This document shows, piece after piece, positions 1 through 9,600 of a stretch of 64,000 nucleotides of DNA. Origin of the DNA: DATKZH01 sp964475955 (GTDB lineage Bacteria; Planctomycetota; Planctomycetia; Pirellulales; Thermoguttaceae). Each line of letters starts with the position of its first letter. Within the stretch, counting starts at the first letter, position 1. The position numbers and the translations under genes were made by a program. The stretch spans positions 8,356-72,355 of the forward strand of contig CAYYZY010000014.1 of assembly GCA_964475955.1 (NCBI GenBank), read 5' to 3'. Below the pieces are notes generated by a model. That model was not told the origin of the DNA and made no database searches. It worked only from the letters and a program-made list of their open reading frames with translations.

Positions 1-520
1 TGCTCGGCACCGGGTTGTAGCGTCGCAGCCGACGCACCAGCTTTCTGAGTTTCGGTTCATCGGTCCGATCACAGATCGCGACACCGTAGTCCTGAGGATT
101 CTGCGGCCCGGGGAAGTTGCGGTGCGAGATGGTGTTCTCAAATCTCTGCAACAGCGCCATCCACGCGTGCTCGAAAACATCGTAGTCGCGAGCTTTGCGC
201 GACTTGTCGACCAGTACGTGCAGGAGGTTGACGTCGGGCAGAGTTGCCTCGAAGTCCAGGACTTCTCGAAGTATTCGCAGTCTCAGGTCCTTGCGTATGC
301 GGGCCAGCGTGCCGGGCCTGTGCATGAAATGGGCCGCGTGAATCTCTTCGCGAAGCCTGAGACCGTATCGCCTGCGAAGCTCCCGCCGGAAATCGATGAT
401 TGCCTCAAGCGTAGAATGCCACCGTAATTCATGGACTACGAAGCCGCTGAGGATGAAGAACTGCGTCGGGCTATTCTGCATCCCCGTATCACCGCTCTCA
501 TCGACGTACAGGAAATACAT
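1..520 (-). CDS. DUF3800 family protein, 3' end outside the window
   Basis: The reverse strand is open from an ATG at 520 to the window edge (173 codons). The N-terminus MYFLYVDESGD is the usual opening of DUF3800 proteins, a family with an RNase H-like fold and no firmly assigned role. Further along are FFILSGFVV, a basic helix, EEIHAAHF and LLHVLVDKS, matching the family's alternating strands and acidic residues. A GGAG stands six bases before the ATG, which supports this start. The gene follows the haem/propeller protein by 48 bp on the same strand. The C-terminus lies outside the window, so completeness cannot be judged. Family assignment is fairly sure; function is unknown. Confidence 0.8.
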   Translation of the reverse strand, partial: MYFLYVDESGDTGMQNSPTQFFILSGFVVHELRWHSTLEAIIDFRRELRRRYGLRLREEIHAAHFMHRPGTLARIRKDLRLRILREVLDFEATLPDVNLLHVLVDKSRKARDYDVFEHAWMALLQRFENTISHRNFPGPQNPQDYGVAICDRTDEPKLRKLVRRLRRYNPVPS

Positions 521-568
521 CGCGCGCTCCGGAATGGTCGATCACGGTCGCCATCGTAGCACGTCCGG

Positions 569-3520
569 TCAATCCAGTCTAGGGTGTACCAACTCCCCTC
601 GTGCCTGGGCCTCGACCTCGTGGTAGGCGCCGTAGAATTCCGAGTTGCCGTCGAGCCAGAGGGTGACGCGGCGGTAGTCTTCCTCGGCCAGGTCGACGCC
701 GTAGTGGCGCCGGTCGAGGTATTCCAGCAGCTTCGACGCCCGGGCGCCGAACTTCCCCGGGATCGTGCGGCTGCCCCCGTGGACGCCGGAGTTGATCGAC
801 CCGTTCGACACGTGGAAGTAGAACCCGTACTCCCCCGCCAGGTTGGCGTAGGAACGCGTCCACCCGTGCGGACCGGCGATCGTGCCCGAAAGATCGAGGG
901 CCTCCTTCTCGCGGTGGCACGCGACGCAGTGCCGATCGAGCACCGGCTGCACCAGCCGGGCGTAGCTGAGCGGATTCGACCCGTCGGGCCCCGGGCGCAG
1001 CTTCGAGGGATTGCGCGCCAGGGCGATCGGCATCGTGTTGGGCACGCTGGGTGGGCTGTGTTTGCGCTCGTGGCAGCCCTGGCACGTCAGGCGCTCGCCC
1101 GGGTGGAGGTACGTGCCGGATCGCATCGACTGCACGGCCATGCCCTTTTCGTCGAGGGCCTGGAAGTAGACGAGCCGGCCGGCCGGGGCCTCGAAGTACG
1201 CGCTGCCGTCGGCCTCGACCGGCACCGTGCCGAGCACCGCCCGGGCGTTCGTCTCCGAAGCGACCCCGATCCGCGGCTCGTTCGCCCGGGGGACCGTCTT
1301 GGGGAGCACCTGGATCACGCGGAGGGCGGCGATTTTCGTCTCCGGCGGCCAGACGAAGTCGCCGTCGTACACGTTCAGCACGGCGACGGTGGCCGTTTCC
1401 GTGCGGTTTTCGGGGATGACCGGCGGGCGGGGCCGAGGGCGCACCGGGATGGGGCTTAAGCAGGAAATCTCGGGGTCGCGGTAGAGCAGCTCCCGGTTGC
1501 CGAAGCGGTCGATCCAGTAGATGCCCCGGTTCTTCGCGTGGCGGTCGTAGACGCAGAGGTAGTCGTCCTCGCTCAGCGGCCAGGGCGTGCCGTACGCCAT
1601 GTGCTCGCGGATCCGCTTCTTGCCGCCTTCGGCCTCGGGAAAGGGCACATCGGGCGTGAGCCGCTCGAGTTGCGCCGTGGCGCCGTCGTCCTCGGGCCGA
1701 TAGTCGATCAGCACGAGCGACCCGAACGCCAGACCGTGGTGCGCGGCGGCCGTGGCCACGTAGCGGTTCGAGCCGGGCACCGCGCGGATGCTCATCTCCA
1801 TCCAGGGGCGGCTCTCGCGCTTCTCGGGATAGTTGCCGTGGTAGGCGCGGGGGTCGCGACCGTCCGGGTAGCAGCTCCAGATGTGGTGGGCGACGTTCGT
1901 GTCGCGGTCGACGTAGTCCCACCGCGTGTAGACGATCATGCCGTGGTCGTCGACGCTCGGGTGCCACTCCTGCGTTTCGTGGAAGCTGAGGCAGCGCAGG
2001 TCGCCGCCGTCGGCGTCGATCGTGTGCAGCGTGTAGGTCGGCGAGTGGTAGGGCGGCGAGGAGCCGCCGCAACGCAGGTACCCCCCGCGGCGCTCCGAGA
2101 TGAACACGATCCGGCCGTTGGGCAGGAAGCAGGGATCGAACTCGTTCCAGGGGCCGTCGGTCAACTGTACGAGGCCCGTGCCGTCGGCGTTGACCTGGAA
2201 CAGGTGGTAGCTCGCCCGGGGCGACCACTCAACGCCGTCGGCCTTTCCCTCGGTGTAGGCGAAGAGGATCGTGCGGCCGTCGTAGGAGACCTCCGGCGAA
2301 ACGAAGGTGCCCGGCACGAGCTTCCGCCCCGCGAGCCGGCCCCGCTCGACCACGGAGTGCTCCAGGAGGTTGACCAACTTCGGCTCATCGGAGAACGGGT
2401 CGCAGAGCACGAAGAGCCCTCCGCCCGGCTTCGCGCCGAACCCGTAATACTGGTGGACCATGTGGTACAGGCCGCCCGGGTCGTGCCGCTTGACGAACAG
2501 GAGCTTGTCGAAATCGAGCAGCGGATTAGCGAACGCGATCCGGCGCACCAGGCGGCGGGCTTCGAAGTAGAGCTTGCGCCGCGCGTCCTCCGGCACCTCG
2601 CCGGCCGAATCCTGCGCGGGGAGGCGGCGTTCGAGCTCGTCGAGCTCGGCGGCCAGCGGCTCGAGTTCCTCGGGCGCCGCCTTGCCGCGAAGCCGGGCGA
2701 CCAGGCCGCGGCCGCGCCGGAGCACTTCTCGCGTGTGGGCCAGCGAGAACGACGGCACCGGCGGCCGCTCGGGCTTCGGCGGCGCGTATTCGTGGCCCCG
2801 CGTGCCCGGATAGGAATACGGGCTGGTGCTCTTCTGGTCGGCCGGTTTGTGCAGGGCGATGTTCTTCTGCGGATCATCGGCCGCGTAGACCTCCACCTCG
2901 TCCAGCGCGAAGGAGCACCGGCCGGGCACCTGGAGGCGCACGATCCGGCCGGTCACGCCGGCATCGCGCAGCTCGACGACGAGCGGCTTGTTTTCCTTGA
3001 CGCCGTAGAACGTCTCGCCGCCCTGCCGGTAGACTTCTCGGAACGCGTCGGCTGCCGGCTCGTCGGCCACCAGCACGCGCAGGTTGCGCGTGCGGGGGGC
3101 GGTCTTGCCGTCGGTCCGGTTGAAGACGACCACCCTGTCCAGCGCGTACACCTTGCCCAGGTCGACCTGCCACCAGGCATCGGTCTCGCCCGAGGCTACG
3201 TGAAAACCGCACCGGCCGTTCTTGACGCCGTCGCAGCCGCCGGCCGCGTCTTGCTGTGTGGTCACTTCCGAGGTTTCGCTATCCCTGGGCGGTTTGGGCC
3301 GGGCCTCCGGCGGGACGAACGCCTTGTCGGCGTCGATCCAGTCAGCCTCGACCAGTGCCCCTATCGTCTCCCCGATCGGTGCCGCCCGAGGCGGACCGGC
3401 CGGCTCCTGGGCCGACCGCTTCTCCCCCCGCGCGGCCGCACTAAGGCCCGCGGCGAGCGCGACCACGGTCAACAAGCAGATGCGGCCGCGCGACGCGACC
3501 CGATGCTGTACTGGCTTCAT
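569..3520 (-). CDS. Hydrazine-synthase-alpha-like secreted haem protein with discoidin (F5/8C) domain and TolB-like propeller
   Basis: A 983-residue exported protein. The ATG at 3520 is chosen because it follows GGAGGAG and begins a signal peptide (RICLLTVVALAAGL); an in-frame ATG at 3613 adds 31 residues with no export signal. About residues 80-215 form a discoidin-like domain (AWWQVDLGKVYALDRVVVF). The middle carries TolB/PD40-type propeller blades (VSYDGRTILFAYTEG, DPCFLPNGRIVFISE). The C-terminal part has two haem-c motifs, CQGCH (about 813) and CVACH (about 865). The GLYHMVHQYYG and PGGGLFVL segments are typical of planctomycete proteins annotated as hydrazine synthase alpha middle domain. 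That family name does not imply anammox: no beta or gamma subunit is nearby. A periplasmic redox or polysaccharide-related role is possible; the substrate is unknown. Confidence 0.8.
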   Translation of the reverse strand: MKPVQHRVASRGRICLLTVVALAAGLSAAARGEKRSAQEPAGPPRAAPIGETIGALVEADWIDADKAFVPPEARPKPPRDSETSEVTTQQDAAGGCDGVKNGRCGFHVASGETDAWWQVDLGKVYALDRVVVFNRTDGKTAPRTRNLRVLVADEPAADAFREVYRQGGETFYGVKENKPLVVELRDAGVTGRIVRLQVPGRCSFALDEVEVYAADDPQKNIALHKPADQKSTSPYSYPGTRGHEYAPPKPERPPVPSFSLAHTREVLRRGRGLVARLRGKAAPEELEPLAAELDELERRLPAQDSAGEVPEDARRKLYFEARRLVRRIAFANPLLDFDKLLFVKRHDPGGLYHMVHQYYGFGAKPGGGLFVLCDPFSDEPKLVNLLEHSVVERGRLAGRKLVPGTFVSPEVSYDGRTILFAYTEGKADGVEWSPRASYHLFQVNADGTGLVQLTDGPWNEFDPCFLPNGRIVFISERRGGYLRCGGSSPPYHSPTYTLHTIDADGGDLRCLSFHETQEWHPSVDDHGMIVYTRWDYVDRDTNVAHHIWSCYPDGRDPRAYHGNYPEKRESRPWMEMSIRAVPGSNRYVATAAAHHGLAFGSLVLIDYRPEDDGATAQLERLTPDVPFPEAEGGKKRIREHMAYGTPWPLSEDDYLCVYDRHAKNRGIYWIDRFGNRELLYRDPEISCLSPIPVRPRPRPPVIPENRTETATVAVLNVYDGDFVWPPETKIAALRVIQVLPKTVPRANEPRIGVASETNARAVLGTVPVEADGSAYFEAPAGRLVYFQALDEKGMAVQSMRSGTYLHPGERLTCQGCHERKHSPPSVPNTMPIALARNPSKLRPGPDGSNPLSYARLVQPVLDRHCVACHREKEALDLSGTIAGPHGWTRSYANLAGEYGFYFHVSNGSINSGVHGGSRTIPGKFGARASKLLEYLDRRHYGVDLAEEDYRRVTLWLDGNSEFYGAYHEVEAQARGELVHPRLD

Positions 3521-3696
3521 GGGCTCCTCCGCCCCCTCGCTCTGGTGGTTTTGTGCATCCGTGAGGGCTCTCCCGGCAGTCGGCCGGTCAGGGCCGCCAC
3601 CCGGGATGCTCATATCCCCCTTGTAATCTGCCGGCGCGGTTGGTTCAACCGCACTGCTTGCATAGACGGGTGACGCGCCGGGCGTCCGACCGTCGG

Positions 3697-3732
3697 GCCC
3701 CGCCGGCCCCGCCGGCCCCGCCGGCCCTGCTG
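3697..3732. repeat. Four 9-bp tandem units (GCCCCGCCG)
   Basis: Three exact copies of GCCCCGCCG are followed by one diverged copy, GCCCTGCTG. It is non-coding and probably a slippage product; no function is suggested. Confidence 0.7.
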
Positions 3733-3813
3733 GCCGAGCGGCGCGACTACGAGCCGGTCAGCGAGCCCTCGGACCTCGATGGCTGATACCGTCTGTCGGA
3801 TGGGGCGAGTTCC

Positions 3814-3860
3814 ACGAGACCCACGCGCCCATCAATTCACCCCTACCGCGTGGGTCTCGT
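3814..3860 (-). terminator. 14-bp inverted repeat downstream of the glycosidase-like gene
   Basis: ACGAGACCCACGCG (3814-3827) pairs perfectly with CGCGTGGGTCTCGT (3847-3860) across a 19-nt loop. It starts 25 bp past the stop codon of the glycosidase-like gene on the minus strand, where a terminator is expected. There is no clear T-tract, so Rho-independent function is uncertain. Confidence 0.45.
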
Positions 3861-3885
3861 ACCTCGACCCATCTACGGCGTCATA

Positions 3886-6324
3886 TCAATCGTGTTTCTC
3901 GAGCAGCACGATCTGGTAGACGTGGCTTTTGGGCAGCGCAAAGCGAGCGGTGCCCTCGGCGATCGTGCACGCGACGGGCTGCGGGGCAGCGTCGGGATCG
4001 TAGCAGGTGGCCCGGGCCGATCGCCAATCGGCGGGGACCGGCAGCTCCAGGGGGGTCGGGCCGACGTCGAGCACCGGCCGGGCGTCGTCCAACAGGCAGA
4101 CGTTATAGTTGACCGCGTGTACGGCCAGCCGGTCGGGCTTCTCGTAAACGATGAACCGGAGGTTGCGCCGCAGGCCGTCGGTCGGCGCGATGCTCGGCGT
4201 GGGGGCGAGCGGCTCGTCCGCGTCCCACAGGGCGATCTTCCCTTCCCCGAAATCGACGACCGGATGCCCCTTGCCGAGCCCCACGAGCTCCGAGAACGGC
4301 TCGCCGTTGAGCGCGACCGCGGCGTCGTCCACGACCAGGCAACCGCCGGCCTTGATCCACGCGTGGAGCGCCTCCGACTGCGACGCGGTCATCTCGTACG
4401 CCCCCGAGGGGAGATAGATCGCGCGGAAACCGGCAAGCTCCGCGGCGTCGTCCGGCAGGCTTGCGTCGACCAGCGCGACGTAGGGCCGGTGCGTCCGCAC
4501 CAGGTAGTCGTGGAGGGTCGGCCGGCCGTAGGGGCGCACGTGAGAGAAGGGGTTCCCGCCCCAGTAGGCATAGAGGACGGCGGCCGGCGCCGTCGCCTTC
4601 CAGCCGTCGAACAGCTCGGGATGCGCCCGGTAGAAAGCGCGGTACTTGGCCTGCGGCTCGCCCTTGGCGGAGAAGCCGCCCCCGCCGCTGAACGCGGCCA
4701 TCTCGGCCAGGGCGAGCTCCTGGACGTTCTCCCGGCCCGACCGCGTCGCCTCGTAGCCCAGGCAGATGCTCCGGGCGTGCATGTGCTGAACGAACTGAAG
4801 CATGGCCTGGTGGCTGCGCACCATCTGACCGCGCACCAGCCGGCCCAGGTGCGTGTTGCGCGTGCCCCCGTCGACGTAACGGAAGCCGAAGTGGACGACG
4901 TACACCCCGGCCCGCTTCGGGGTCCACGTCGCGGTGAGCGTCGCCGGGGGTCGTTTGCCCCGTGCCGACGGGCCGGGCGCCCCCAGGGCCACGTCGGGCT
5001 CAAGCGGCAGGCGGACCTCTTCGCCCCTTTCGGCCTCGCGCAAGAAGAGGACGAACCGGTCGGCCGTGTCGTTGTCGCGATCGCTTACGCCCACGGTGTG
5101 CACCGCGACCTCCAGCTCGGCGGCCACGCCCGGGGCGACGCGCGACGGCATCGACACGTCGGCCTCCAACTCGATGCGAGTCGCCGGATCGGCCACCTCG
5201 TAGCGGTGCGTGATCCGCTTCGGCTCCCTCGGCTCGTCGCACACGGTCAGGGCGATCTCGTCGGCCGGTGGCGGCGCTTCGGCCGCCAGCATGCCGGGCG
5301 AATAGGTGCTCTCGAACATGAGCCGGTCGCATTGGCCGCCCGTCGTCAGGCACTCCCGAGTCGAATTGCCGTTGGGGAAAATGGTGAACCCCGGCTTCAC
5401 CTCCCGGCCGACCCGGCGGAGCATGGCCAGGTGGTCGCCGGTGCCGAGGAGGCGGAAGCGGCGGACCAACTCGGCGGGCACGTCGGGCGAGTCGAGCTGG
5501 AGTTTGTCGGAATCGAGCCCGGCCGTGAGCCTCGCGACCCACTCGACGTCGCCGTGCCCGTCGAGGAACTCGCGGAAGGCCGCCTTGCAGTAGCGGCAGT
5601 AGCACGGGTCGGGGTGGCAGTTGTCGACGAAGCAGCCGTCGTAGCCCACCTCGGCCACCATCTCGATCAGCCGGCGGTGCCACCGGGCCCAGTCGGGATG
5701 GTTGATGCAGGCGCGGTAGCGGTGCAGCGGAGCGTAGTAGTCGGGCGAGTAGCCGCCGCACGAGCCGCCGACGAACCGGCCCTTCGCGTCGACCACCAGC
5801 CAGTCGAACGGGTCGCGGGGCGGCTTGGGGCCGGCCCACTCGGAATAGTCTTCCCACCGGTCGTAAAACGCCCAGAAGCCGAGCCGCTTCTCGTGGTCGC
5901 CGGCCAGCGTGTGGTAGGAGATGTACGGCACGATCTCGCGGATGCCCACGGCGTGGCAGCGCTCGAGCGTGCGGCGGATGGTCGCGATCCGCTGGGTCAA
6001 CTGCTCGGGCGAGAGCAGCGCGATGTTCTCCCAACTCAGCGTGTGCCCGGGGCCGCCGGTGTACTGGTTTTCGCCCTGGTAGAGCCGCGTCGGGCCCCAA
6101 TGGTGGCTGATCGGCACGGCCTTGCCCACGTGGAGCAGATCGGGCGGCGACGCCCGGAACCGCTCGATGTAATCCGGCTCGGTGAAATAGTCGCCGCTGT
6201 AGTTGATCGTGTAGACGATCGGCGGCGTGGTGGTCGGGATCATCGGCCCGGGCTCGGCCGCCCCGGCCAGGGCGAGCAGGGTCGGCAGGGCGGCAAGCGC
6301 CATCCAGAGGGGGTGGAAGCGCAT
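3886..6324 (-). CDS. Large secreted glycoside-hydrolase-like protein (TIM barrel plus beta-galactosidase-trimerisation-like domain)
   Basis: An 812-residue exported protein. The ATG at 6324 follows AGGAGG at 8-nt spacing and opens a signal peptide (WMALAALPTLLALAGAAEPG). The N-terminal half resembles glycosidase TIM barrels: repeated aromatic strands (IVPYISYHTL, DWLVVDAKG) and an acidic motif FVDNCHPDPC (232-241) inside a cysteine cluster (C231, C236, C241, C243, C246) that may bind metal or form disulfides. A later segment (GFRAIYLPSGAYEMT, GGCLVVDD) resembles the amidotransferase-like trimerisation domain of beta-galactosidases. It is probably a carbohydrate-active enzyme acting outside the cytoplasm; family number and substrate cannot be fixed by eye. 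It has its own upstream gap and a hairpin after its stop. Confidence 0.72.
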   Translation of the reverse strand: MRFHPLWMALAALPTLLALAGAAEPGPMIPTTTPPIVYTINYSGDYFTEPDYIERFRASPPDLLHVGKAVPISHHWGPTRLYQGENQYTGGPGHTLSWENIALLSPEQLTQRIATIRRTLERCHAVGIREIVPYISYHTLAGDHEKRLGFWAFYDRWEDYSEWAGPKPPRDPFDWLVVDAKGRFVGGSCGGYSPDYYAPLHRYRACINHPDWARWHRRLIEMVAEVGYDGCFVDNCHPDPCYCRYCKAAFREFLDGHGDVEWVARLTAGLDSDKLQLDSPDVPAELVRRFRLLGTGDHLAMLRRVGREVKPGFTIFPNGNSTRECLTTGGQCDRLMFESTYSPGMLAAEAPPPADEIALTVCDEPREPKRITHRYEVADPATRIELEADVSMPSRVAPGVAAELEVAVHTVGVSDRDNDTADRFVLFLREAERGEEVRLPLEPDVALGAPGPSARGKRPPATLTATWTPKRAGVYVVHFGFRYVDGGTRNTHLGRLVRGQMVRSHQAMLQFVQHMHARSICLGYEATRSGRENVQELALAEMAAFSGGGGFSAKGEPQAKYRAFYRAHPELFDGWKATAPAAVLYAYWGGNPFSHVRPYGRPTLHDYLVRTHRPYVALVDASLPDDAAELAGFRAIYLPSGAYEMTASQSEALHAWIKAGGCLVVDDAAVALNGEPFSELVGLGKGHPVVDFGEGKIALWDADEPLAPTPSIAPTDGLRRNLRFIVYEKPDRLAVHAVNYNVCLLDDARPVLDVGPTPLELPVPADWRSARATCYDPDAAPQPVACTIAEGTARFALPKSHVYQIVLLEKHD

Positions 6325-6669
6325 CGGGGGAGCCTCCTGGGATTTCGAGAATCGCGGACCGCGGCCGCCGCCGATTCGCGGCCGACACGCGGCCCACGGC
6401 CCCTCGATTCTACATGGCCCACCGGAGCCCTGCCAGCAGGCACCTGCCCTGCCGCCGCCCGGGCGTGCCGCCGACGAATCTGCGCAGGACGCGAAGCTGC
6501 TTCGTTGGATCGATGCGCGAACTCGTGGGTGTTGCAGGGCAAATGGGCCGATCGGCCTGAAACACCATGACCGTCCCAGCGGGGCCCCTGCGGATCGTAT
6601 CGAGGCCCACTGCAACGTCAGCCGCATGCGTTGCGGCCCCGTGCGGCCCGGATCGGATTCAGGTGTACC
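6325..6669. other. Intergenic region
   Basis: This 345-bp gap separates the end of the toroid gene from the start of the glycosidase-like gene, both on the minus strand. It should hold the glycosidase promoter, but I see no convincing -35/-10 pair and no small gene. Confidence 0.5.
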
Positions 6670-9600
6670 CTACGAGTCTTCCACCAGCGTTTTGAACAGC
6701 GGCAGGTAGCGGTAGTAGACTTCGAGCATCAGCAGGTTGAGCGTGGTGACGTAGAGCTGGCCGCCGGCGTGCGACCAGCGGTCGGGCAGCGGGACTTCGG
6801 GGTCCCAGCTTCCGGCGAGGGGGCCCTGGGGGATCTGGCCGTCGACGAGCATGGGGCGGAGGCGCTCGTTCCATGACTCCCAGTGTTCGCCCTGCATCTG
6901 GAACATCACCTGCGTGGCGTAATACCAGTAGTAGGCGTCGCGCGACGGCCGGTCGCGCCCGCCGACCCGGGGCAGGTTCTGCCGCAGCACGTCGGCCCCG
7001 CGGACCATCGGCGTGCGGGTGCGATCCCAGCCGAGGTAGAGCCGCATCAGGAGGCCCTCGGCCGTCATCGCCAGGTTGGGAATCCGGCCCTGGCGCTGGT
7101 CGGCCGTGTTCGCGGCATAGGGATTGTACATGTACCGGGCGCCGCGGTCGGCTTGCGCGGAGTTGAGCCAGTAGTCGACCCGCTCCATCGCCTCGGGCGG
7201 AACTTCCAGGCCGGCCATCCTGGCGCTTTTCAGCGCCATCAGCATCCACCCGGAAACCGAGGTGTCGGACTCCTTGTGCCAGCCGGGCGAATCCTCGGGC
7301 TTGGTGTAGCGCCAGCCGCCGCGCTCGGGGTGCTGCGCGGCGAGGATCCAGCGGATCGCCCGATCGGCCGGGCCGCGCAGGCTGCGGTCGCCGGTCATGC
7401 CGCACGCCTCGCACAGGGCGATCGACGCGATGGCGTGCCCGTAGCTCCGCGCCGGGCGGTCGCCGTCGGTGGCCGGGGTGAACAGCGAGCCGTCGGGCTG
7501 CTGGTTGGCCACCAGCCAGTCGATCCCCCTCTCGACGACTTCGCGGTGCTTGTTGTCGACGTGCGTGTAGCCCGCCCCGAGGAACGCCAACAGCGCGAGG
7601 CCCGTGGCGGCCGTGTCGGCGTGCATCTGCCCGGCGACGTAGCCGGGTTGGCCCCCGCCGGGCAGCCGGTTGAGGGACCAATGGCCGTCGGGGAACTGGC
7701 ACTTGGCGAGGAAATCGAGCCCCAGCTCGACGGCCTTCTCGCTGGCCTCGGTGGCGCCGTATTTCTCGGCCAGCTCGGCGCGGCGTTCGGGTTCGCGCTG
7801 TTCGAAGGCGACGGTCGGGGCTCGTCGCAAGGGACCGCCGGGCACGTTGAGGCCGCCGCTTCGCCGCAGCGCGGGGCGCCGCACGTCGGCCAGCGGGATT
7901 CCGTCTTCCGATCCCCCGCGGCGAGCCGGCGCGCCCACCCGCGGCGCGAGGCCCGAGCCCGGCTCGTCGGCCGAGCGCGCGTTCGGCCCGGTTGCCGGAA
8001 ACACACCCTGGGCCCGACCCGCGGCGCCGCGTTCGGCCATCGCGGCCGTGGGGGCGACGGCGGAAACATCGGCGGCGCCGGGGGCGAGCGGCCGGAGCTG
8101 CGCGCCGTCCTCGTCGCTTGGGAGCGAGCTGGGCGCCGCGCCTTGCGCGATTTGCGAGCCGCCGGCGCCGGGGAGGGTGACGTCGTCGAGCGGAACGGCG
8201 GCCGCCGGCAGTGCGGGGCCGGTACTCGACTTGACCAGCGTGGCGGCGTTGGCCGGTTGCGTGCCCACGCGCCCCGGTTCCTGCTGACCGGCGGTCGCCC
8301 GGCGCGCCACGGCCTCGCGCAGCTCGGGCCCCCGCTCGGCGAGCGAGGGGATCGCCCCCGCGCGCGGACGCGCCGGCAAGTTGCCGGGGAGGCCGGCGAC
8401 TTGATGCGTTTGGCCGCTCGGTTGGGCGTCCAAGCGGGGCCCGCTGGCGGCGCCGCCGTCGCGAGGTCCCGGGGCGATCTCCGGCACTTCGACCGTGGCG
8501 CCCGAGGCGAAGCCGCGGCCGAACTTGCGGGCGGGCATCGGGCGTCCGCCACCAGCTTGGATGGGGGCCATGCTCGGCTCGCCGGTCACCCGGGCAAGCT
8601 GGGCCGCGGGGATCGTGGCGGCCGCGCCGGGCGACTCGGTTGGGCCCGAGCCGGCAAAGGAAGTGCGGGCCCGGCTGGGGATACCGACCCCGCCGGCGCG
8701 GCCGACGGGCGTGGCCTGGGCGTCGGGCGGCGCGCTCGACGGTCCCCCGCCCCCGCGTGCCTCGGCCAGCGCGGGCACATCGGCCAGCCGGGCCGCCGGA
8801 CTGGTGGGAAGGGCCGGCGCCATGGCCGCCCGGGCGATGCGCGGGCTTGAATCGCTGGGCTCGGCCGACGGGGCCCCGCGACCCCCCGCCCGGGGCTGGC
8901 CGACGCGGGCGACGATCTCGGACGACCCGGTCGCGAACTCGGCGGCCCCCGCCGCGGCGGTGTTCGGGCGCCGCAGCGCCCCGTCGTCGGACCGTTGGAC
9001 GGCGGCCGCTTGCGACTCCGGCTCCAGGCGGCTCGGCGCGGCGGCGCCCGCAGCCGCCGGGGCCGTCACGTCCTCCGCACGGGTCGTGGTTGAGGGGAGC
9101 TCGGTCCCGGCCTCGGCCCGAGCGAGGGTGATCGGCTCGTCGCTGGGCAGTTCCAACTCGGGCATCTGGCCCTCGGACGGGTCGGCCCGGCGAGCCAGGT
9201 CGGGGGGCAGGAGGTCGGGCTCGGAGGGGGTCGGCTCGACCGCCCGGCGCGCGGCCTCGGGCACCTGCTGCCGCCGTTCGGCAAGCACGGGGCCCGGCTG
9301 GAGCTCGATCGGCGGCGGCGGTTCCACCGTGGGGGGCAGTTCGGGCAGGTCGACCCGCTCATGCGGCTCGGGCCGATCCTTGGGGCGTTGCCGGGGGATG
9401 GGTTCGGGGTTTTCCGGACGTTCGGCGCGGGCCAACTCGGCCCGGCGAAGTTCCGCCGGATCGGGCTCCTCGGGGCCCTTGCGCTCCGGTTCGAGCTCGC
9501 TCGGACGCTCGACGGTGGCCTCGTCGTCGATGGGGCGTCTTTCGACCGGCTCCAGTTCGGGGGAGTCGGCCGTCTCGGTCTCGACCGGCCGCTCGAAGCT

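Larger units (their letters stand above)
3521..3885. other. Intergenic region
   Basis: This 365-bp gap lies between the start of the haem/propeller gene and the stop of the glycosidase gene, both on the minus strand. It holds the upstream region of the haem/propeller gene, a short GC-rich tandem repeat and a strong inverted repeat just after the glycosidase stop. I see no credible gene in it. Confidence 0.6.

Noticed and set aside
569..3520. Anammox hydrazine synthesis as the role of the haem/propeller protein
   Set aside because: No hydrazine synthase beta/gamma, hydrazine dehydrogenase or nitrite reductase gene is nearby, and the discoidin domain is foreign to the anammox enzyme.
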